A DNA stretch of 64,000 nt from Janthinobacterium sp. TND4EL3 (GTDB taxonomy: Bacteria > Pseudomonadota > Gammaproteobacteria > Burkholderiales > Burkholderiaceae_D): the NCBI RefSeq assembly GCF_900156175.1, contig NZ_FTMV01000017.1:1-64000 (forward strand), given 5' to 3'. The notes beneath the pieces are model-generated. The model searched no databases. It saw only the letters and a list, made by a program, of their open reading frames with translations, and had not been told where the DNA came from. Shown here in pieces: positions 23,703 through 33,115 of this stretch (position 1 is the first letter of the stretch; every line of letters starts with the position of its first letter). The translations under genes and the position numbers were made by a program.

Positions 23703-25772
23703 TTAAAACGCATACGACAAGGTCAAGCGCGCGGACCGCGGTTCCACGGGATGGAAATGCCGGTCATTCACGCCGTCCGCCGCTTCCCCGGGCAGGCGCG
23801 ACGCATAGTCATAATCGATGTCGCTGGCCCGTTTATTGAACAGGTTGAAGACGTCGAGCGACAGCCGCGTCCTGCGGTTGAGCTGGTAGGCGAGGCGCGC
23901 ATAGGCCAAGGTGGTCGAGGCCGAGCGCACGCTATTGTCCTCGGTCAAGGGACGGGGGCCGAAATAGCGCAGCTGCAAGGCGCCCGACCACGCTCCCCGG
24001 TCCGCCACCGTCACGCCGAACGACGCCACTTTGTCAATCGCGCCGGGGATGAAGTTGCCGGCCGCATCGTTCTGCGTGTAGCGTGAGCGCGAGGCGGACA
24101 GGTCCAGGTCGAACAGCAGCCACGGCGCGGCAACATAGTGGTTGTTCCACTCGACGCCGTGGCGGCGGCTGGCGCGGCTCGGCTGCGTGCCGCCCGCGTC
24201 GCCCACGAACAGCAATTCGGACGCGACGTCGAGCCGCCACAGGGCCAGCGAGCTTTGCAGGCCCGGCAGCCATTCCGTGCGCGCCCCCAGTTCCATGCCC
24301 CTGGTCGGCACGAGGGGCGTGACGGGCGCCGAAGGCGAGCCATCGGGCAAGCGCGTCTGCGTCGTGCCCCGCGCATCGTTGCTATGGAAGCCCTTGCCGT
24401 AGTTCACAAAAAACTCCGTCTGGCGCCATGGACCGACGATCAGGGACAGTTTCGGCGACACCACGTGGTCCTGCGCCGTACCGCTATTGCCGGCGATGCT
24501 GCTGGCCACCTTGAAACGGTAGGCGTCGTAGCGCAGGCCCGCCACGGAACGCAGCCACGGCAGCCATTGCGTCGTGTTTTCGCCGTACAGGCCGACGCTG
24601 GCCTCGCGCACGCGGTCTTCTCGCACCGTGGCTTGCCGGATGCGTTCTACCGTGCTGTACAGGCCCACGGGCGACAGCCGGTCATAACGGGCCTGCACGC
24701 CGAGCTTGTTGCGCAGGGGAAGACCGAACAGCTGCGTATTCCAGCTTTCGCTGGCGTTCACGCCCGCCACCGTGCGCCGCTCGCGCTGCTGGAACTGGTC
24801 GCCCGTGGCCGGATTGGCCAGGAAATAGGTGAAATCGCTATTGAGTTCCAGCTGCGAGCCGATCAGGTATGCGTCAAACTCGAACAGCCGGTTCTGCGTG
24901 CGCCGGCGCAGCGCGTAGGACAGGCTGGCGCGCGAGGTGTCGCCGCCGTCGCTGGGCGCCAGTGAGCCGAAGCGGCCGATCAGGCCCGATTCCACGGCAC
25001 GCAGCGGCACCTGGTCCGTGGCGTTCCAGCTGTTCTTGTAGGCCATGGCAGTCACGCTGAAGCCGTCATCGAGCGTGCCCTGGCTGTAGCGCAGCACGCC
25101 GCTATATTTACGCACACCTTCCGGCACGTCCCAGGGGCCGTTGTTGCGGTTCACTTCCAGGCAATACAGCAAGGCGCCTGGTCCGGCGTCGAGAGAATCG
25201 GCCACGACGGCCCGCACATAGCCGTGCTGGCCCAAGGACACGCTGGCCTGGCCTTGCGGCAATCTGTCGGCCAGGCGGATGCGCGCCGCGCCCGCCGAAG
25301 CGAAATCGCCTTCGCCGGCGAAATACGGCCCCTTCTTGTAATCGATGCGCTGCACCAGCTCGGGAATGAGGAAATTGAGGTCGGCATAACCCTGGCCATG
25401 CGCATGCGTGCGCATGTTGACGGGCATGCCGTCGACATGGGTGGCGAAATCCGTGCCATGGTCGAGGTTGAAGCCGCGCAGGAAATACTGGTTGGCCTTG
25501 CCGTCGCCGCTGTGCTGGGTGACGATCAGTCCCGGCACGAATTCCAGCAATTCACCCGTGCGCAAGGCGGGCCGGTTGACGATCAGGTCGCTGGTAATGA
25601 CGCCCTGGCTGGCCGCGTCCGAGGTGCCGACGGCGTTGTCATAGTGGCCCGTCACGCGCACGGTGCGCGGCGCCTCCGTGGACGATGCCGCCTCGGGCGC
25701 AGCCGCCCTGCCGGGGCCCGCCAGCAGCAGCAAGGCACAAGCTGCCAGCTGTTTGCGTTTTATCAATGGCAT
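23703..25772 (-). CDS. TonB-dependent outer-membrane receptor
   Basis: This 689-residue receptor has a signal peptide (to about 24), a plug domain at about 40-165 (GELLEFVPGLIVTQHSGDGK, NQYFLRGFNLDHGTDFATHVDG) and a long beta-barrel ending in aromatic LTLSYAF. The conserved RGFNLDHGTDFA style is typical of receptors with unknown, often non-siderophore ligands. GGGAGG precedes the ATG. No FecI/FecR or obvious Fur site is adjacent, so the substrate is open. Confidence 0.93.
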   Translation of the reverse strand: MPLIKRKQLAACALLLLAGPGRAAAPEAASSTEAPRTVRVTGHYDNAVGTSDAASQGVITSDLIVNRPALRTGELLEFVPGLIVTQHSGDGKANQYFLRGFNLDHGTDFATHVDGMPVNMRTHAHGQGYADLNFLIPELVQRIDYKKGPYFAGEGDFASAGAARIRLADRLPQGQASVSLGQHGYVRAVVADSLDAGPGALLYCLEVNRNNGPWDVPEGVRKYSGVLRYSQGTLDDGFSVTAMAYKNSWNATDQVPLRAVESGLIGRFGSLAPSDGGDTSRASLSYALRRRTQNRLFEFDAYLIGSQLELNSDFTYFLANPATGDQFQQRERRTVAGVNASESWNTQLFGLPLRNKLGVQARYDRLSPVGLYSTVERIRQATVREDRVREASVGLYGENTTQWLPWLRSVAGLRYDAYRFKVASSIAGNSGTAQDHVVSPKLSLIVGPWRQTEFFVNYGKGFHSNDARGTTQTRLPDGSPSAPVTPLVPTRGMELGARTEWLPGLQSSLALWRLDVASELLFVGDAGGTQPSRASRRHGVEWNNHYVAAPWLLFDLDLSASRSRYTQNDAAGNFIPGAIDKVASFGVTVADRGAWSGALQLRYFGPRPLTEDNSVRSASTTLAYARLAYQLNRRTRLSLDVFNLFNKRASDIDYDYASRLPGEAADGVNDRHFHPVEPRSARLTLSYAF

Positions 25773-25867
25773 CGCGCCTCCCCTTTCTATGATGTCAGTA
25801 CAGCTTGCTACGGGATATATACGCGGCAGGCTGGCTGCCTGGATTCAGCATTTTTCAAGGAGCGACC

Positions 25868-27091
25868 GTGGACCTGAGCGACAGCAGCGGCAAGGCGACA
25901 AAAACCGCCACGGTGGCCGTGCGCAAGCGCGATGCGCTACCCTATATCCTGCTGTTCATCTTGCTGGCGGGCTTGCTGGCCGTGGTGGCTGGCGCCCTGC
26001 TGCCCCCCCACTACCAGGCCGTGCCGGCCCTGCTGTGGAGCCTGGGCTTTTGTGTCAGCGGCATGCTGCTGGGCTTCCTGTTCGGCATACCGCGCACCGT
26101 GCCATCCGGCACCATCAATACGCCGCCGCCCGATGAGCGGGCCAGCGGCAAGGGACGCCCCCCGGACGAGCCGCCCGCCGCAGGGACTGAGGCGGCGGCA
26201 GGCAACACCGGCAATACCCTGTTCCTGGGCACGCCCACGCCCATGGAAATCAATTCCAACCTGGTGGAAGTGTCGGACTGGCTGACGAAAATCATCGTCG
26301 GCGTGGGCTTGATCGAGCTCAAAAGCCTGCCCGCCAGCGCGCGCAGCGTGGCCGCCTTCATCGCGCCCAGCCTGGGCGGCGATACGGCCACGGCCATGGC
26401 CGTCGTGGGCGGCATCATGCTGTTCTTTTCCGTGCATGGCTTCCTGATCGGCTACCTGCTCACGCGCATCTACCTGTCCATCATGATCAAGCGGGCCGAC
26501 AATCTCGTCAAAAACGAATCCGTGCGCCTGGAAAGCGGCAAGGAAATCGAAGTCACCGAGCTGAGCCGTCTGCAGCAGAAATCGCTGGACGACATGCAGG
26601 AAGCCGTCACCCAGCTGCTGCTGGCCCACCCGCCCGACGGCGGCCCCGTCACGGCCCTGGCGGGCGTGCCGACGGCGCAAAAGCCGTCCAGCCTCGTGCT
26701 GTGGCTGGATGACCACCCGCGCAACAACACCTTGCTGGTGGAACAGCTGGAACGGGAAAACATCAAGGTGGACCAGGCCGTCTCGACGCGCCAGGCGCTG
26801 GCCATGCTGCAACAAAAGCATTACGCACTGTTCATCACGGACATGGCGCGCGTGGAAAACGGTCGGCGCATCAAGGATGCGGGCGTACGCACGGTGCGCA
26901 CGGTGCGCCAGACCTGGCCGGATTTGCCCATCGTCGTATATTGCAGCAAGGATACGGTCGCCAGTTATGGCACGGAAGCGCAGACGGCGGGCGCACGCTT
27001 CATCACCACCTCAGGCACGAGCTTGCTGGCCAGCGTCAACAAGCTGCTGCACGAAGGCCATGGGGATGACGCTCAGCCTGCCGCATCGTAG
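25868..27091 (+). CDS. membrane-anchored protein with degenerate receiver domain
   Basis: This 407-residue protein has membrane segments at about 25-46, 52-74 and 177-205, with a Pro/Gly-rich loop between. A helical linker and a C-terminal receiver-like domain (about 275-395) follow. Receiver landmarks are LWLDDHP (Asp281/282), the acceptor-like Asp325 in FITDMA and Ser360 in VYCSKD; the conserved Lys after strand 5 is replaced (FITTSGTS). It is thus probably not a normal phospho-switch. A GTG start at 25868 with AAGGAG upstream is clearly better than the TTG at 25805. Its last 19 bases overlap the convergent Imm22-like gene. Confidence 0.8.
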   Translation: MDLSDSSGKATKTATVAVRKRDALPYILLFILLAGLLAVVAGALLPPHYQAVPALLWSLGFCVSGMLLGFLFGIPRTVPSGTINTPPPDERASGKGRPPDEPPAAGTEAAAGNTGNTLFLGTPTPMEINSNLVEVSDWLTKIIVGVGLIELKSLPASARSVAAFIAPSLGGDTATAMAVVGGIMLFFSVHGFLIGYLLTRIYLSIMIKRADNLVKNESVRLESGKEIEVTELSRLQQKSLDDMQEAVTQLLLAHPPDGGPVTALAGVPTAQKPSSLVLWLDDHPRNNTLLVEQLERENIKVDQAVSTRQALAMLQQKHYALFITDMARVENGRRIKDAGVRTVRTVRQTWPDLPIVVYCSKDTVASYGTEAQTAGARFITTSGTSLLASVNKLLHEGHGDDAQPAAS

Positions 27092-27438
27092 CGGTAGCTG
27101 CCCACATAGTGCAGCGTGCTGCGCTGCGGATGCGCCAGTCGATTCGGCGCAAACACGCACACGGCCGTGTCAGCCAGCACGCCCTGGGCATCCGCGTCCG
27201 CGCTGGCCTGCGTCAGCCAGCTGCCGGCATACGACACGCCGTCGAGCAACTCTGCCAGCGGCGCGGGCACGGCCAGCAGCGCGCTCTCGATGCAGGCTGG
27301 CTCATACTGCGTCAGGCCCGTTTCCATGAAGAATGGCGACGGTACGGCGTCGCCATCGTCCGTGTACGCGGGCGCCAGGTAGGCCTGCAGCGCTTCCCAG
27401 CTGGCAAAGCGCCCGCTGCAGGCAAACACGTGGACCAT
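27073..27438 (-). CDS. Imm22-like immunity family protein
   Basis: This 121-residue protein opens with VHVFACSGRFASWEALQAYL followed by DDGDAVPSPFFMETGLTQYEP. That is the order of motifs seen in Imm22 proteins: an N-terminal strand, a helix with an aromatic residue, then D-D/E-G and a Y-rich acidic stretch. Imm22 proteins neutralise polymorphic toxins. No toxin gene is visible nearby, so it may be an orphan. The start at 27438 follows the domain; the longer frame upstream is not credible. The family call is moderate. Confidence 0.6.
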   Translation of the reverse strand: MVHVFACSGRFASWEALQAYLAPAYTDDGDAVPSPFFMETGLTQYEPACIESALLAVPAPLAELLDGVSYAGSWLTQASADADAQGVLADTAVCVFAPNRLAHPQRSTLHYVGSYRYDAAG

Positions 27439-27457
27439 GGTCAAGATGGACGCCAAC

Positions 27458-30151
27458 TTACAGCTTGTCCATCTTTTGCCGCACGGCCGGCGCCGTCGAA
27501 GCCGTCGGCGCCAGTTCCAGATAGGTTTTATAGGCCGCTTTCGCCCTGGCGGCATCGCCGGCCTTGGCATAGGCGTCGCCCAGGTTCAAATAGGCGATGG
27601 CGCGCGACGGGTCCATCTTGACCGTGTTTTCAAACCAGCGGGCCGCTTCGCGGTATTTTTCCTGCTTGTAGAAGACAAAGCCCAGGTTGTTGGCCGCCAG
27701 CGCGAAATCGGGACGCAGTTTCAGCGCTTCCGTGAACTGCGCTTCCGCCTGCGCGTACTGCTTTTCCTTGTACAGCTGCAAGCCGCGGTCGTTGGCCCGC
27801 TGCGCCAGCTGGCGCGTGGAGGTGGGCACGGCGCCCGGCGTGACGATCTTCTGTTCGCCGCCCTGCAAATCCTTCACCGTCACGCTGGCCGCTTGCGGCT
27901 TGGCGTCGAGTTTGCTGTTCAGGGCGATGGCTTCCGTCGACAATTGCGCCGTGTTCGGGCTGAGGAATTCCGTCTCGCCCGGCAGTTCGAAGACGAAATC
28001 GCCCCCTTCCGAACCAGGCAGGCTGCCGAACGCGGGCGTCTGGTTCGACACGCTGGAGACGGCCGGCGCCACGTAGGCCGCCAGTTCCGTGGCCGTGATC
28101 AGGCCGTCGCCGTTCAGGTCGCCCTTGCCCGCCAGGCCCTGCAGCAGGGTCCACGTGAACACGGAGTGCCCGTTCGGCCCGCCGTCGGCCACCAGCTGGT
28201 CGCCGCCGCCGGCCGTCAGCATTTGCCGGCCGATGCGCTTGGCGTTGTCGCGCAGGAAGGAGCTGGAACCGGCGCCACGCGTCAGGCCCAGGCCGCTGTA
28301 GCAGGCGTCCATGACGAAGAACGCATGCTTGGCCGTCAGGGACTCCGCGATATTCTGGATTTCCGTCATCGGAATCGCATCCGTGGCGAACTGCGCCGGA
28401 TCAGAGTCAAACGGCACGATGTAGCCGAGGTCGCGTCCCGAACTGAGCTTGCGCGTGGCGCCGTGGCCGGCGAAGAAGACGAAGATGCGGTCATTCTTTT
28501 GCACGCCGCCGTGGGCCAGCTTGTCGTGGAAGGCGGCCAGGATGTTGTTGCGCGTCGCTTCGCCATTCTTCAGGGTGACGACGCGCTCGGGCGCAAACGC
28601 GAATTTTTCGATCAGGGTGTCGCGGATGCCCTGCGCGTCGCGCACCGCATATTGCAGTTTCGGCCATTTGGCGTAATCGTCGATGCCGATCACCACGGCC
28701 CAGGAATTGGCGTAGCCCGTGGTGACGGGCACTTTCTCGGGCGCGGGCGCCGTGCTTTTCGCCACCTGGAAGCTCGTGCCATCCCAGCCCGCGAATTGAT
28801 AGCCTTCCGCGATCAGCTTGTCGAGCACGGCCGGCAAGGCTTTGACCGTGCGTTCATGGATGTCGTGGAACAGGACGATGCCGCGCCCCGCCTTGTCGAC
28901 GGAGGCCAGCACCCGGTTCGTGATGGAGCTGGGCACGGGGTCGGCCCAGTCGAGCGAATCGATATTCCACATCACGGATTTCAGATGCGCATCGGCCAGC
29001 GCGGCCATGCCTTCGCTGTTGCGCGCGCCATACGGGAAACGGAACAGCGCGGCCCGCTCGGGGCTGATGGCTTTCAATAACGTGTCCGTGCCGAGGATTT
29101 CGCCTTTCAGCTTGTCGCCCGTCTGCTTCGACAATTGTGCGTGGCTGAAACTGTGGTTGCCCACGGCATAGCCTTCTTTCATCAGCTTGCGGCTCACTTC
29201 CGCGCCCGCGCCCAGCTTGGCGTGGCCTTCCGCGTCCAGCGAGCCCAGGTTGCGGCCCACGTTGAAGAACACGGCCGGCACGCCATATTGTTTCAAAATG
29301 GCGCTGATTTCTTCCGTGTAGCGGCGGTGCGGACCGTCGTCGAAGGTCAGCACGATGGTTTTCTTCGGCAAGCCGAGGCCGAAGATTTCCGCCTCGTCCT
29401 TCTTGGGCACGGGCTTGGCTTCCGGGACAGAACCGGCCGGTGGTACCGCATACGGCACGACGATGCCGTTTTCCTTCAAAATCTGTTCGCGGCTGTAGAG
29501 TTTTTTCAGCTGCGCCACGTAATCGTCCCACCGTTCGCGCTTGAGTTCGATGGCGCGCTGGCCCAGGTTGCCGAAGATTTGCCGGATTTCCTTCTCGTAA
29601 TTGCGCTCGATCTCGCCCAGCGCGTCGAGATCCTCGGAAATGCGCTTGTGCAGCTTGATCGCCGGCAAGGACGAATCCTTGGCCACGTCGGCCAGCATGC
29701 TTTGCAGCAATTCGCGGAAAGCCAGCCGGTCCGCGTCGTACAGCGAGGGATCGGATTCGATATACGTGAGCAGGCTGTCGAGCGCTTCGAAGCGGCCCGG
29801 ATTGGCCGGTGCCGTCAATTGATCCAGCGCTGCATCGAGCCTGGCGATGCGTTCCTGGTTTTCATGGAACAGGGCCTGGCCCACTTTACGGGCTTCGTCG
29901 CGCGCGCCTTCGGGCAAGCTTTGCTCGTCGGCCAGCAGCACGATGATCTTGCGGAAATTGGCCAGCAAGTCGCGGAACTGGGCGGCCACGGCGGCCGTGT
30001 CGGCGCCGGCTTGCGGTGCGGCGGCCGGATTGCCCGTGGCCGGGCCGGCTGGCGCGGCAGTGGCGGCAGGTCGGGTATAGGTGTAAATGCCGGCCCCAGC
30101 GGCGAGTGCCACGACAACGGTGGCGGCGATCTTGATCGGCTTGGAAGTCAC
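27458..30151 (-). CDS. polysaccharide deacetylase / caspase-like / TPR fusion protein
   Basis: This 897-residue protein has an N-terminal membrane anchor (about 7-25) and a helical region to about 235. A NodB-type deacetylase domain follows at 262-465, with metal and catalytic motifs TFDDGP (269-274), NHSFSH (332-337), RFPYG (371-375) and LFHD. A caspase/peptidase C14 domain at 480-725 has His563 in FAGHG and Cys617 in DACYSG, with an EF-hand-like DLNGDGLITATE (678-689). TPRs span 784-890. Each catalytic centre appears intact. The anchor places the domains outside the inner membrane. The start is a GTG. The combination is unusual. Confidence 0.88.
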   Translation of the reverse strand: MTSKPIKIAATVVVALAAGAGIYTYTRPAATAAPAGPATGNPAAAPQAGADTAAVAAQFRDLLANFRKIIVLLADEQSLPEGARDEARKVGQALFHENQERIARLDAALDQLTAPANPGRFEALDSLLTYIESDPSLYDADRLAFRELLQSMLADVAKDSSLPAIKLHKRISEDLDALGEIERNYEKEIRQIFGNLGQRAIELKRERWDDYVAQLKKLYSREQILKENGIVVPYAVPPAGSVPEAKPVPKKDEAEIFGLGLPKKTIVLTFDDGPHRRYTEEISAILKQYGVPAVFFNVGRNLGSLDAEGHAKLGAGAEVSRKLMKEGYAVGNHSFSHAQLSKQTGDKLKGEILGTDTLLKAISPERAALFRFPYGARNSEGMAALADAHLKSVMWNIDSLDWADPVPSSITNRVLASVDKAGRGIVLFHDIHERTVKALPAVLDKLIAEGYQFAGWDGTSFQVAKSTAPAPEKVPVTTGYANSWAVVIGIDDYAKWPKLQYAVRDAQGIRDTLIEKFAFAPERVVTLKNGEATRNNILAAFHDKLAHGGVQKNDRIFVFFAGHGATRKLSSGRDLGYIVPFDSDPAQFATDAIPMTEIQNIAESLTAKHAFFVMDACYSGLGLTRGAGSSSFLRDNAKRIGRQMLTAGGGDQLVADGGPNGHSVFTWTLLQGLAGKGDLNGDGLITATELAAYVAPAVSSVSNQTPAFGSLPGSEGGDFVFELPGETEFLSPNTAQLSTEAIALNSKLDAKPQAASVTVKDLQGGEQKIVTPGAVPTSTRQLAQRANDRGLQLYKEKQYAQAEAQFTEALKLRPDFALAANNLGFVFYKQEKYREAARWFENTVKMDPSRAIAYLNLGDAYAKAGDAARAKAAYKTYLELAPTASTAPAVRQKMDKL

Positions 30152-30325
30152 AGGCTTGTCATTCCCTTCACATACTATGCATGGCGTTCAGATGGCGCGG
30201 ATGCGCAAGATGCATAATTGTAGAGCACGCTTGGTAATTTGCTCATCCCGCACGCTGAATTTGGGCAATAATATGGCTATCAATATGGCAAGCAAGCTCC
30301 ATCGAGCATAAAAACAGGAACGACG

Positions 30326-30448
30326 ATGCACAAGAAACTCTGCGCCGCGGCGCTGATGCTGGGAATGGCCCTGATGCTGCTGCAATTGCGCGCGCATGCG
30401 GGTGACGACCAGCCGAAACTGGTCGGGCGCGTTTGCCAGCCGCACTGA
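30326..30448 (+). CDS. 40-residue predicted secreted peptide
   Basis: ATG at 30326 to TGA at 30446-30448 encodes 40 residues: a positively charged start (MHKK), a hydrophobic core rich in Leu, Met and Ala, an AHA-G cleavage site, and a short mature part ending in VCQPH. AGGA lies upstream at suitable spacing. It is divergent from the deacetylase-caspase gene. The signal-peptide pattern makes it credible, but I recognise no family. Confidence 0.5.
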   Translation: MHKKLCAAALMLGMALMLLQLRAHAGDDQPKLVGRVCQPH

Positions 30449-30503
30449 GCACGCGGGCCAGGACCGGCCCGCCAGGCCGGGTACGCGGCCACGGCTCGCC
30501 CGG

Positions 30504-31808
30504 CTATCCGGCGTCCGCGTCGAAATGCTTGCGCAAGCCTTGCCAGCACGCGAAATAGTCGTTTTGCAGCAAGCCGCCATCCAGCGCGAACGGCGTCGGC
30601 TTGAGGATGGTGCGCGTCTCGAACATGAAAGCCATGGTATCGGCCACCTTCGCGGGCGTGGACGTGTCGCTGTGCGAAGCCTTGTCAAAGGTCTGCGCAT
30701 CGGGGCCGTGGCCGGACATGCAGTTGTGCAGGCTGGCGCCGCCCGGCACGAAACCGGCCGCCTTGGCGTCGTACACGCCGTGGATCAGGCCCATGAACTC
30801 GCTGGCCACGTTGCGGTGGAACCACGGCGGCCGGAACGTGTGTTCGGCGGCCAGCCAGCGCGGCGGGAAGATGGCGAAGTCGATGGCGCCAAATTGCGGA
30901 TTGTCGCTCGGCGCCTGCAGCACGAGGAAGATCGACGGGTCGGGATGGTCGTAGCTGATCGAGCCGATGACATTAAAGCGGCGCAAATCATATTTGTACG
31001 GCGCGTAGTTGCCATGCCAGGCCACCACGTCGAGCGGCGAATGATCAAGCGTCGTGCGCCACAGGTGGCCGCCGAACTTGGCCAGCAGTTCGCACTCGCC
31101 GTCGATATCCTCGTAGGCCGCGTGCGGCGTGAGGAAATCGCGGCTGTTGGCCAGGCCATTCGAGCCGATGGGCCCCATGTCCGGCAGGCGGAAGGCCGTG
31201 CCGAAGTTTTCGCAGACATAGCCGCGCGCCTTGCCGTCCAGCAAAGTCACGCGGAAGCGCACGCCACGGGGGATGACGGCGATTTCCTGCGGTTCCAGTT
31301 CGATCATGCCCAGCTCCGTGGCAATCGCCAGCCGCCCTTCCTGCGGCACGAGCAGCAATTCGCCGTCGGCCGAATAAAAGAAGCGCTGCATGGAGCGGTT
31401 GGCCGCATACACGTGGATGGCGCAGCCGCTCATCGCTTCCGCGCTGCCGTTTCCCGCCATCGTTTGCCAGCCGTCGATGAAGTCCACCGGCGTGGCGCTG
31501 TCGGGCAGCGGCAGCGGGTCCCAGCGCAGCTGGTTCGGCGGCGTGGGGGGCATGGCGTGGAAATCGCTGACGATGCGGGTATTCTGCAGCAAAGTGAATG
31601 GCGGATGCTGGCTGGCCGGGCGGATGCGGTACAGCCAGGAGCGCCGGTTCTGCGCGCGCGGCGCCGTGAAGGCCGTGCCCGACAATTGTTCCGCATACAG
31701 GCCCAGCGGCGCCCGCTGCGGCGAATTCTGCCCCTGCGGCAAGGCGCCGACGATGGCTTCCGTGGCAAATTCGTTGCCGAAGCCGCTCTGGTAGCCGGCG
31801 CCTCTCAT
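30504..31808 (-). CDS. hmgA: homogentisate 1,2-dioxygenase
   Basis: This 434-residue enzyme opens the ring of homogentisate to maleylacetoacetate in phenylalanine/tyrosine breakdown. The family is evident from [13 protein letters not shown] near the start, [60 protein letters not shown] and MSGHGPDA, which supply the iron ligands. The start at 31808 overlaps by four bases the stop of a 28-codon upstream reading frame that has the strong ribosome site. fahA and hppD are not next to it. Confidence 0.96.
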   Translation of the reverse strand: MRGAGYQSGFGNEFATEAIVGALPQGQNSPQRAPLGLYAEQLSGTAFTAPRAQNRRSWLYRIRPASQHPPFTLLQNTRIVSDFHAMPPTPPNQLRWDPLPLPDSATPVDFIDGWQTMAGNGSAEAMSGCAIHVYAANRSMQRFFYSADGELLLVPQEGRLAIATELGMIELEPQEIAVIPRGVRFRVTLLDGKARGYVCENFGTAFRLPDMGPIGSNGLANSRDFLTPHAAYEDIDGECELLAKFGGHLWRTTLDHSPLDVVAWHGNYAPYKYDLRRFNVIGSISYDHPDPSIFLVLQAPSDNPQFGAIDFAIFPPRWLAAEHTFRPPWFHRNVASEFMGLIHGVYDAKAAGFVPGGASLHNCMSGHGPDAQTFDKASHSDTSTPAKVADTMAFMFETRTILKPTPFALDGGLLQNDYFACWQGLRKHFDADAG

Positions 31809-31891
31809 GCCGGCTCCGCCATGCCGCCGGCCGCGTCGCGCATGGCGTGACACGATTCGGTATGCACCCAGGCCTGTGCCATATCGCTCAT
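31805..31891 (-). CDS. 28-residue leader ORF coupled to hmgA
   Basis: ATG at 31891, with GAGGAG five bases upstream, begins a 28-codon frame ([12 protein letters not shown]..., ending MAEPA) whose TGA overlaps the hmgA ATG (ATGA). hmgA itself has no good ribosome site, so its translation probably depends on reading through this leader. It carries no clear attenuator-like run of Tyr or Phe codons. It could be a leader peptide or the remnant of a lost gene. Confidence 0.5.
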   Translation of the reverse strand: MSDMAQAWVHTESCHAMRDAAGGMAEPA

Positions 31892-32366
31892 ATTGTCTCC
31901 TCATTTCCTCAATGACCAGGTTGCGTCAGCAAGCTAAAGTAGCAGCGGGCGACTCCAGCCCTCATTGGCGCCGCCACGTGGCCACGCCTGCCACGGTACA
32001 GTCGCCTGAAGTGGCTGCTGCCGCCATTCTCCACCCCGCTAATATACCCCGCTTTTCGCGCGCCGTTTTGCAGCGGCGCCAGCGGGCGCCCTGGCAAATC
32101 CATGCCCGGCGAGGCCGCGCTCCGGGCCTGCCACAGGGGATCGACTGCGCTGCCGGCCGACGTCACGACTGCCATGCCTTGCATGGCGTGACGCCAGCGC
32201 TCGTATCGCTGCCTGCCCGGTACCGCCTCGCACGTGTCAGCCCGCAAGCCAGGGAAACCAAAAGTTAACATTAATTATCAAAATTAATACTTATTTTTAT
32301 ATCTTTTAAAGGATATCCAATATATATTTCTCTTGCAATATTGCACACAACTTGAAGGACTTCATC
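31892..32366. other. intergenic region between hmgA leader and PEP-CTERM gene
   Basis: About 475 bases. The G+C-rich part (31920-32260) has only mutually overlapping, unconvincing frames. From 32265 it becomes strongly A+T-rich, with ATTAAT at 32270-32275 repeated at 32283-32288, and probably carries the promoter of the PEP-CTERM gene. I see no RNA gene. Confidence 0.4.
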
Positions 32367-32957
32367 ATGCATGTCTTGAAAAAAGCCGGCATTTCGCTGG
32401 CCCTGAGCCTGTCGTTGATCTCGCTGGCGCAGGCGGATGCGACCCTGACCATCGGCAGTTCCGGCAGCAACCAGTACGCGTGGCTCAATTCTGGCAGTTT
32501 TGAGATCGGCCGCGTCACATTTGAATACGGCACGCAGAGCATCACCGCACTGCAAACCTCGGTCACCCTGAAAGACCAGGGCTGGGGCGGTCAGGATCCA
32601 TCGAACGGCGTGTACGTTCAGTTACTGAGCAATAACAATGCCGTATATGGTTTCAATGTTGCTGGCGCCACCCATGATTGGCAAACACTGAACTTTAACC
32701 TGGCCGCCAATCCGGGAATTTACAGCGGCTTGAACCTGGCGCTGGCCGGCATCGACCGCGCCAACGGCCCGATCTCGCTGCAATTCGTCACGAATGCCTG
32801 GGGCTATCCGGGCTGGGAGTTGCACACGCTGAACAACAGCCTGTCCGTCACCACCAGCTTGCAAGCTGTGCCTGAGCCGGAAACCTACGCCATGCTGCTG
32901 TTGGGCCTGGGTGCGATCGGCTGGGTTTCGCGTCGCAAAACGCGCACCACTGCGTAA
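32367..32957 (+). CDS. PEP-CTERM sorting domain protein
   Basis: This 196-residue protein has a signal peptide (to AQA, about residue 23), a Ser/Asn/Gly-rich body and a C-terminal sorting signal: VPEPETYAML, then the hydrophobic LLGLGAIGW and the basic RRKTRTT. Such proteins are processed by exosortase (EpsH/XrtA) and are tied to exopolysaccharide and surface assembly. The body matches nothing I know. GAAGGA lies seven bases before the ATG. No exosortase gene is in the window. Confidence 0.9.
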   Translation: MHVLKKAGISLALSLSLISLAQADATLTIGSSGSNQYAWLNSGSFEIGRVTFEYGTQSITALQTSVTLKDQGWGGQDPSNGVYVQLLSNNNAVYGFNVAGATHDWQTLNFNLAANPGIYSGLNLALAGIDRANGPISLQFVTNAWGYPGWELHTLNNSLSVTTSLQAVPEPETYAMLLLGLGAIGWVSRRKTRTTA

Positions 32958-33115
32958 GCGTATCGTCGCAAGCATCTGTCCGACCGCCCCGTTTCCATGC
33001 GCACGTCCACAGGCAATGCAACGGGGTGCATGCATGACATCAAGTTGCTCCCCCTTCAGACAAGTAACTGAAAGTCATTGACGCCAGGTCGACGCCCGGG
33101 CGCTTCAAGTCCGTC

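Noticed and set aside
31807..32271. Two mutually antisense frames of 120-153 codons upstream of hmgA
   Set aside because: Neither has a ribosome site, family resemblance or signal peptide. Both are Arg/Pro-rich as expected from composition.
32265..32366. Sigma-54 promoter for the PEP-CTERM gene
   Set aside because: PEP-CTERM genes are often sigma-54-dependent, but no GG/GC pair with the required ten-base spacing is visible upstream of the start.
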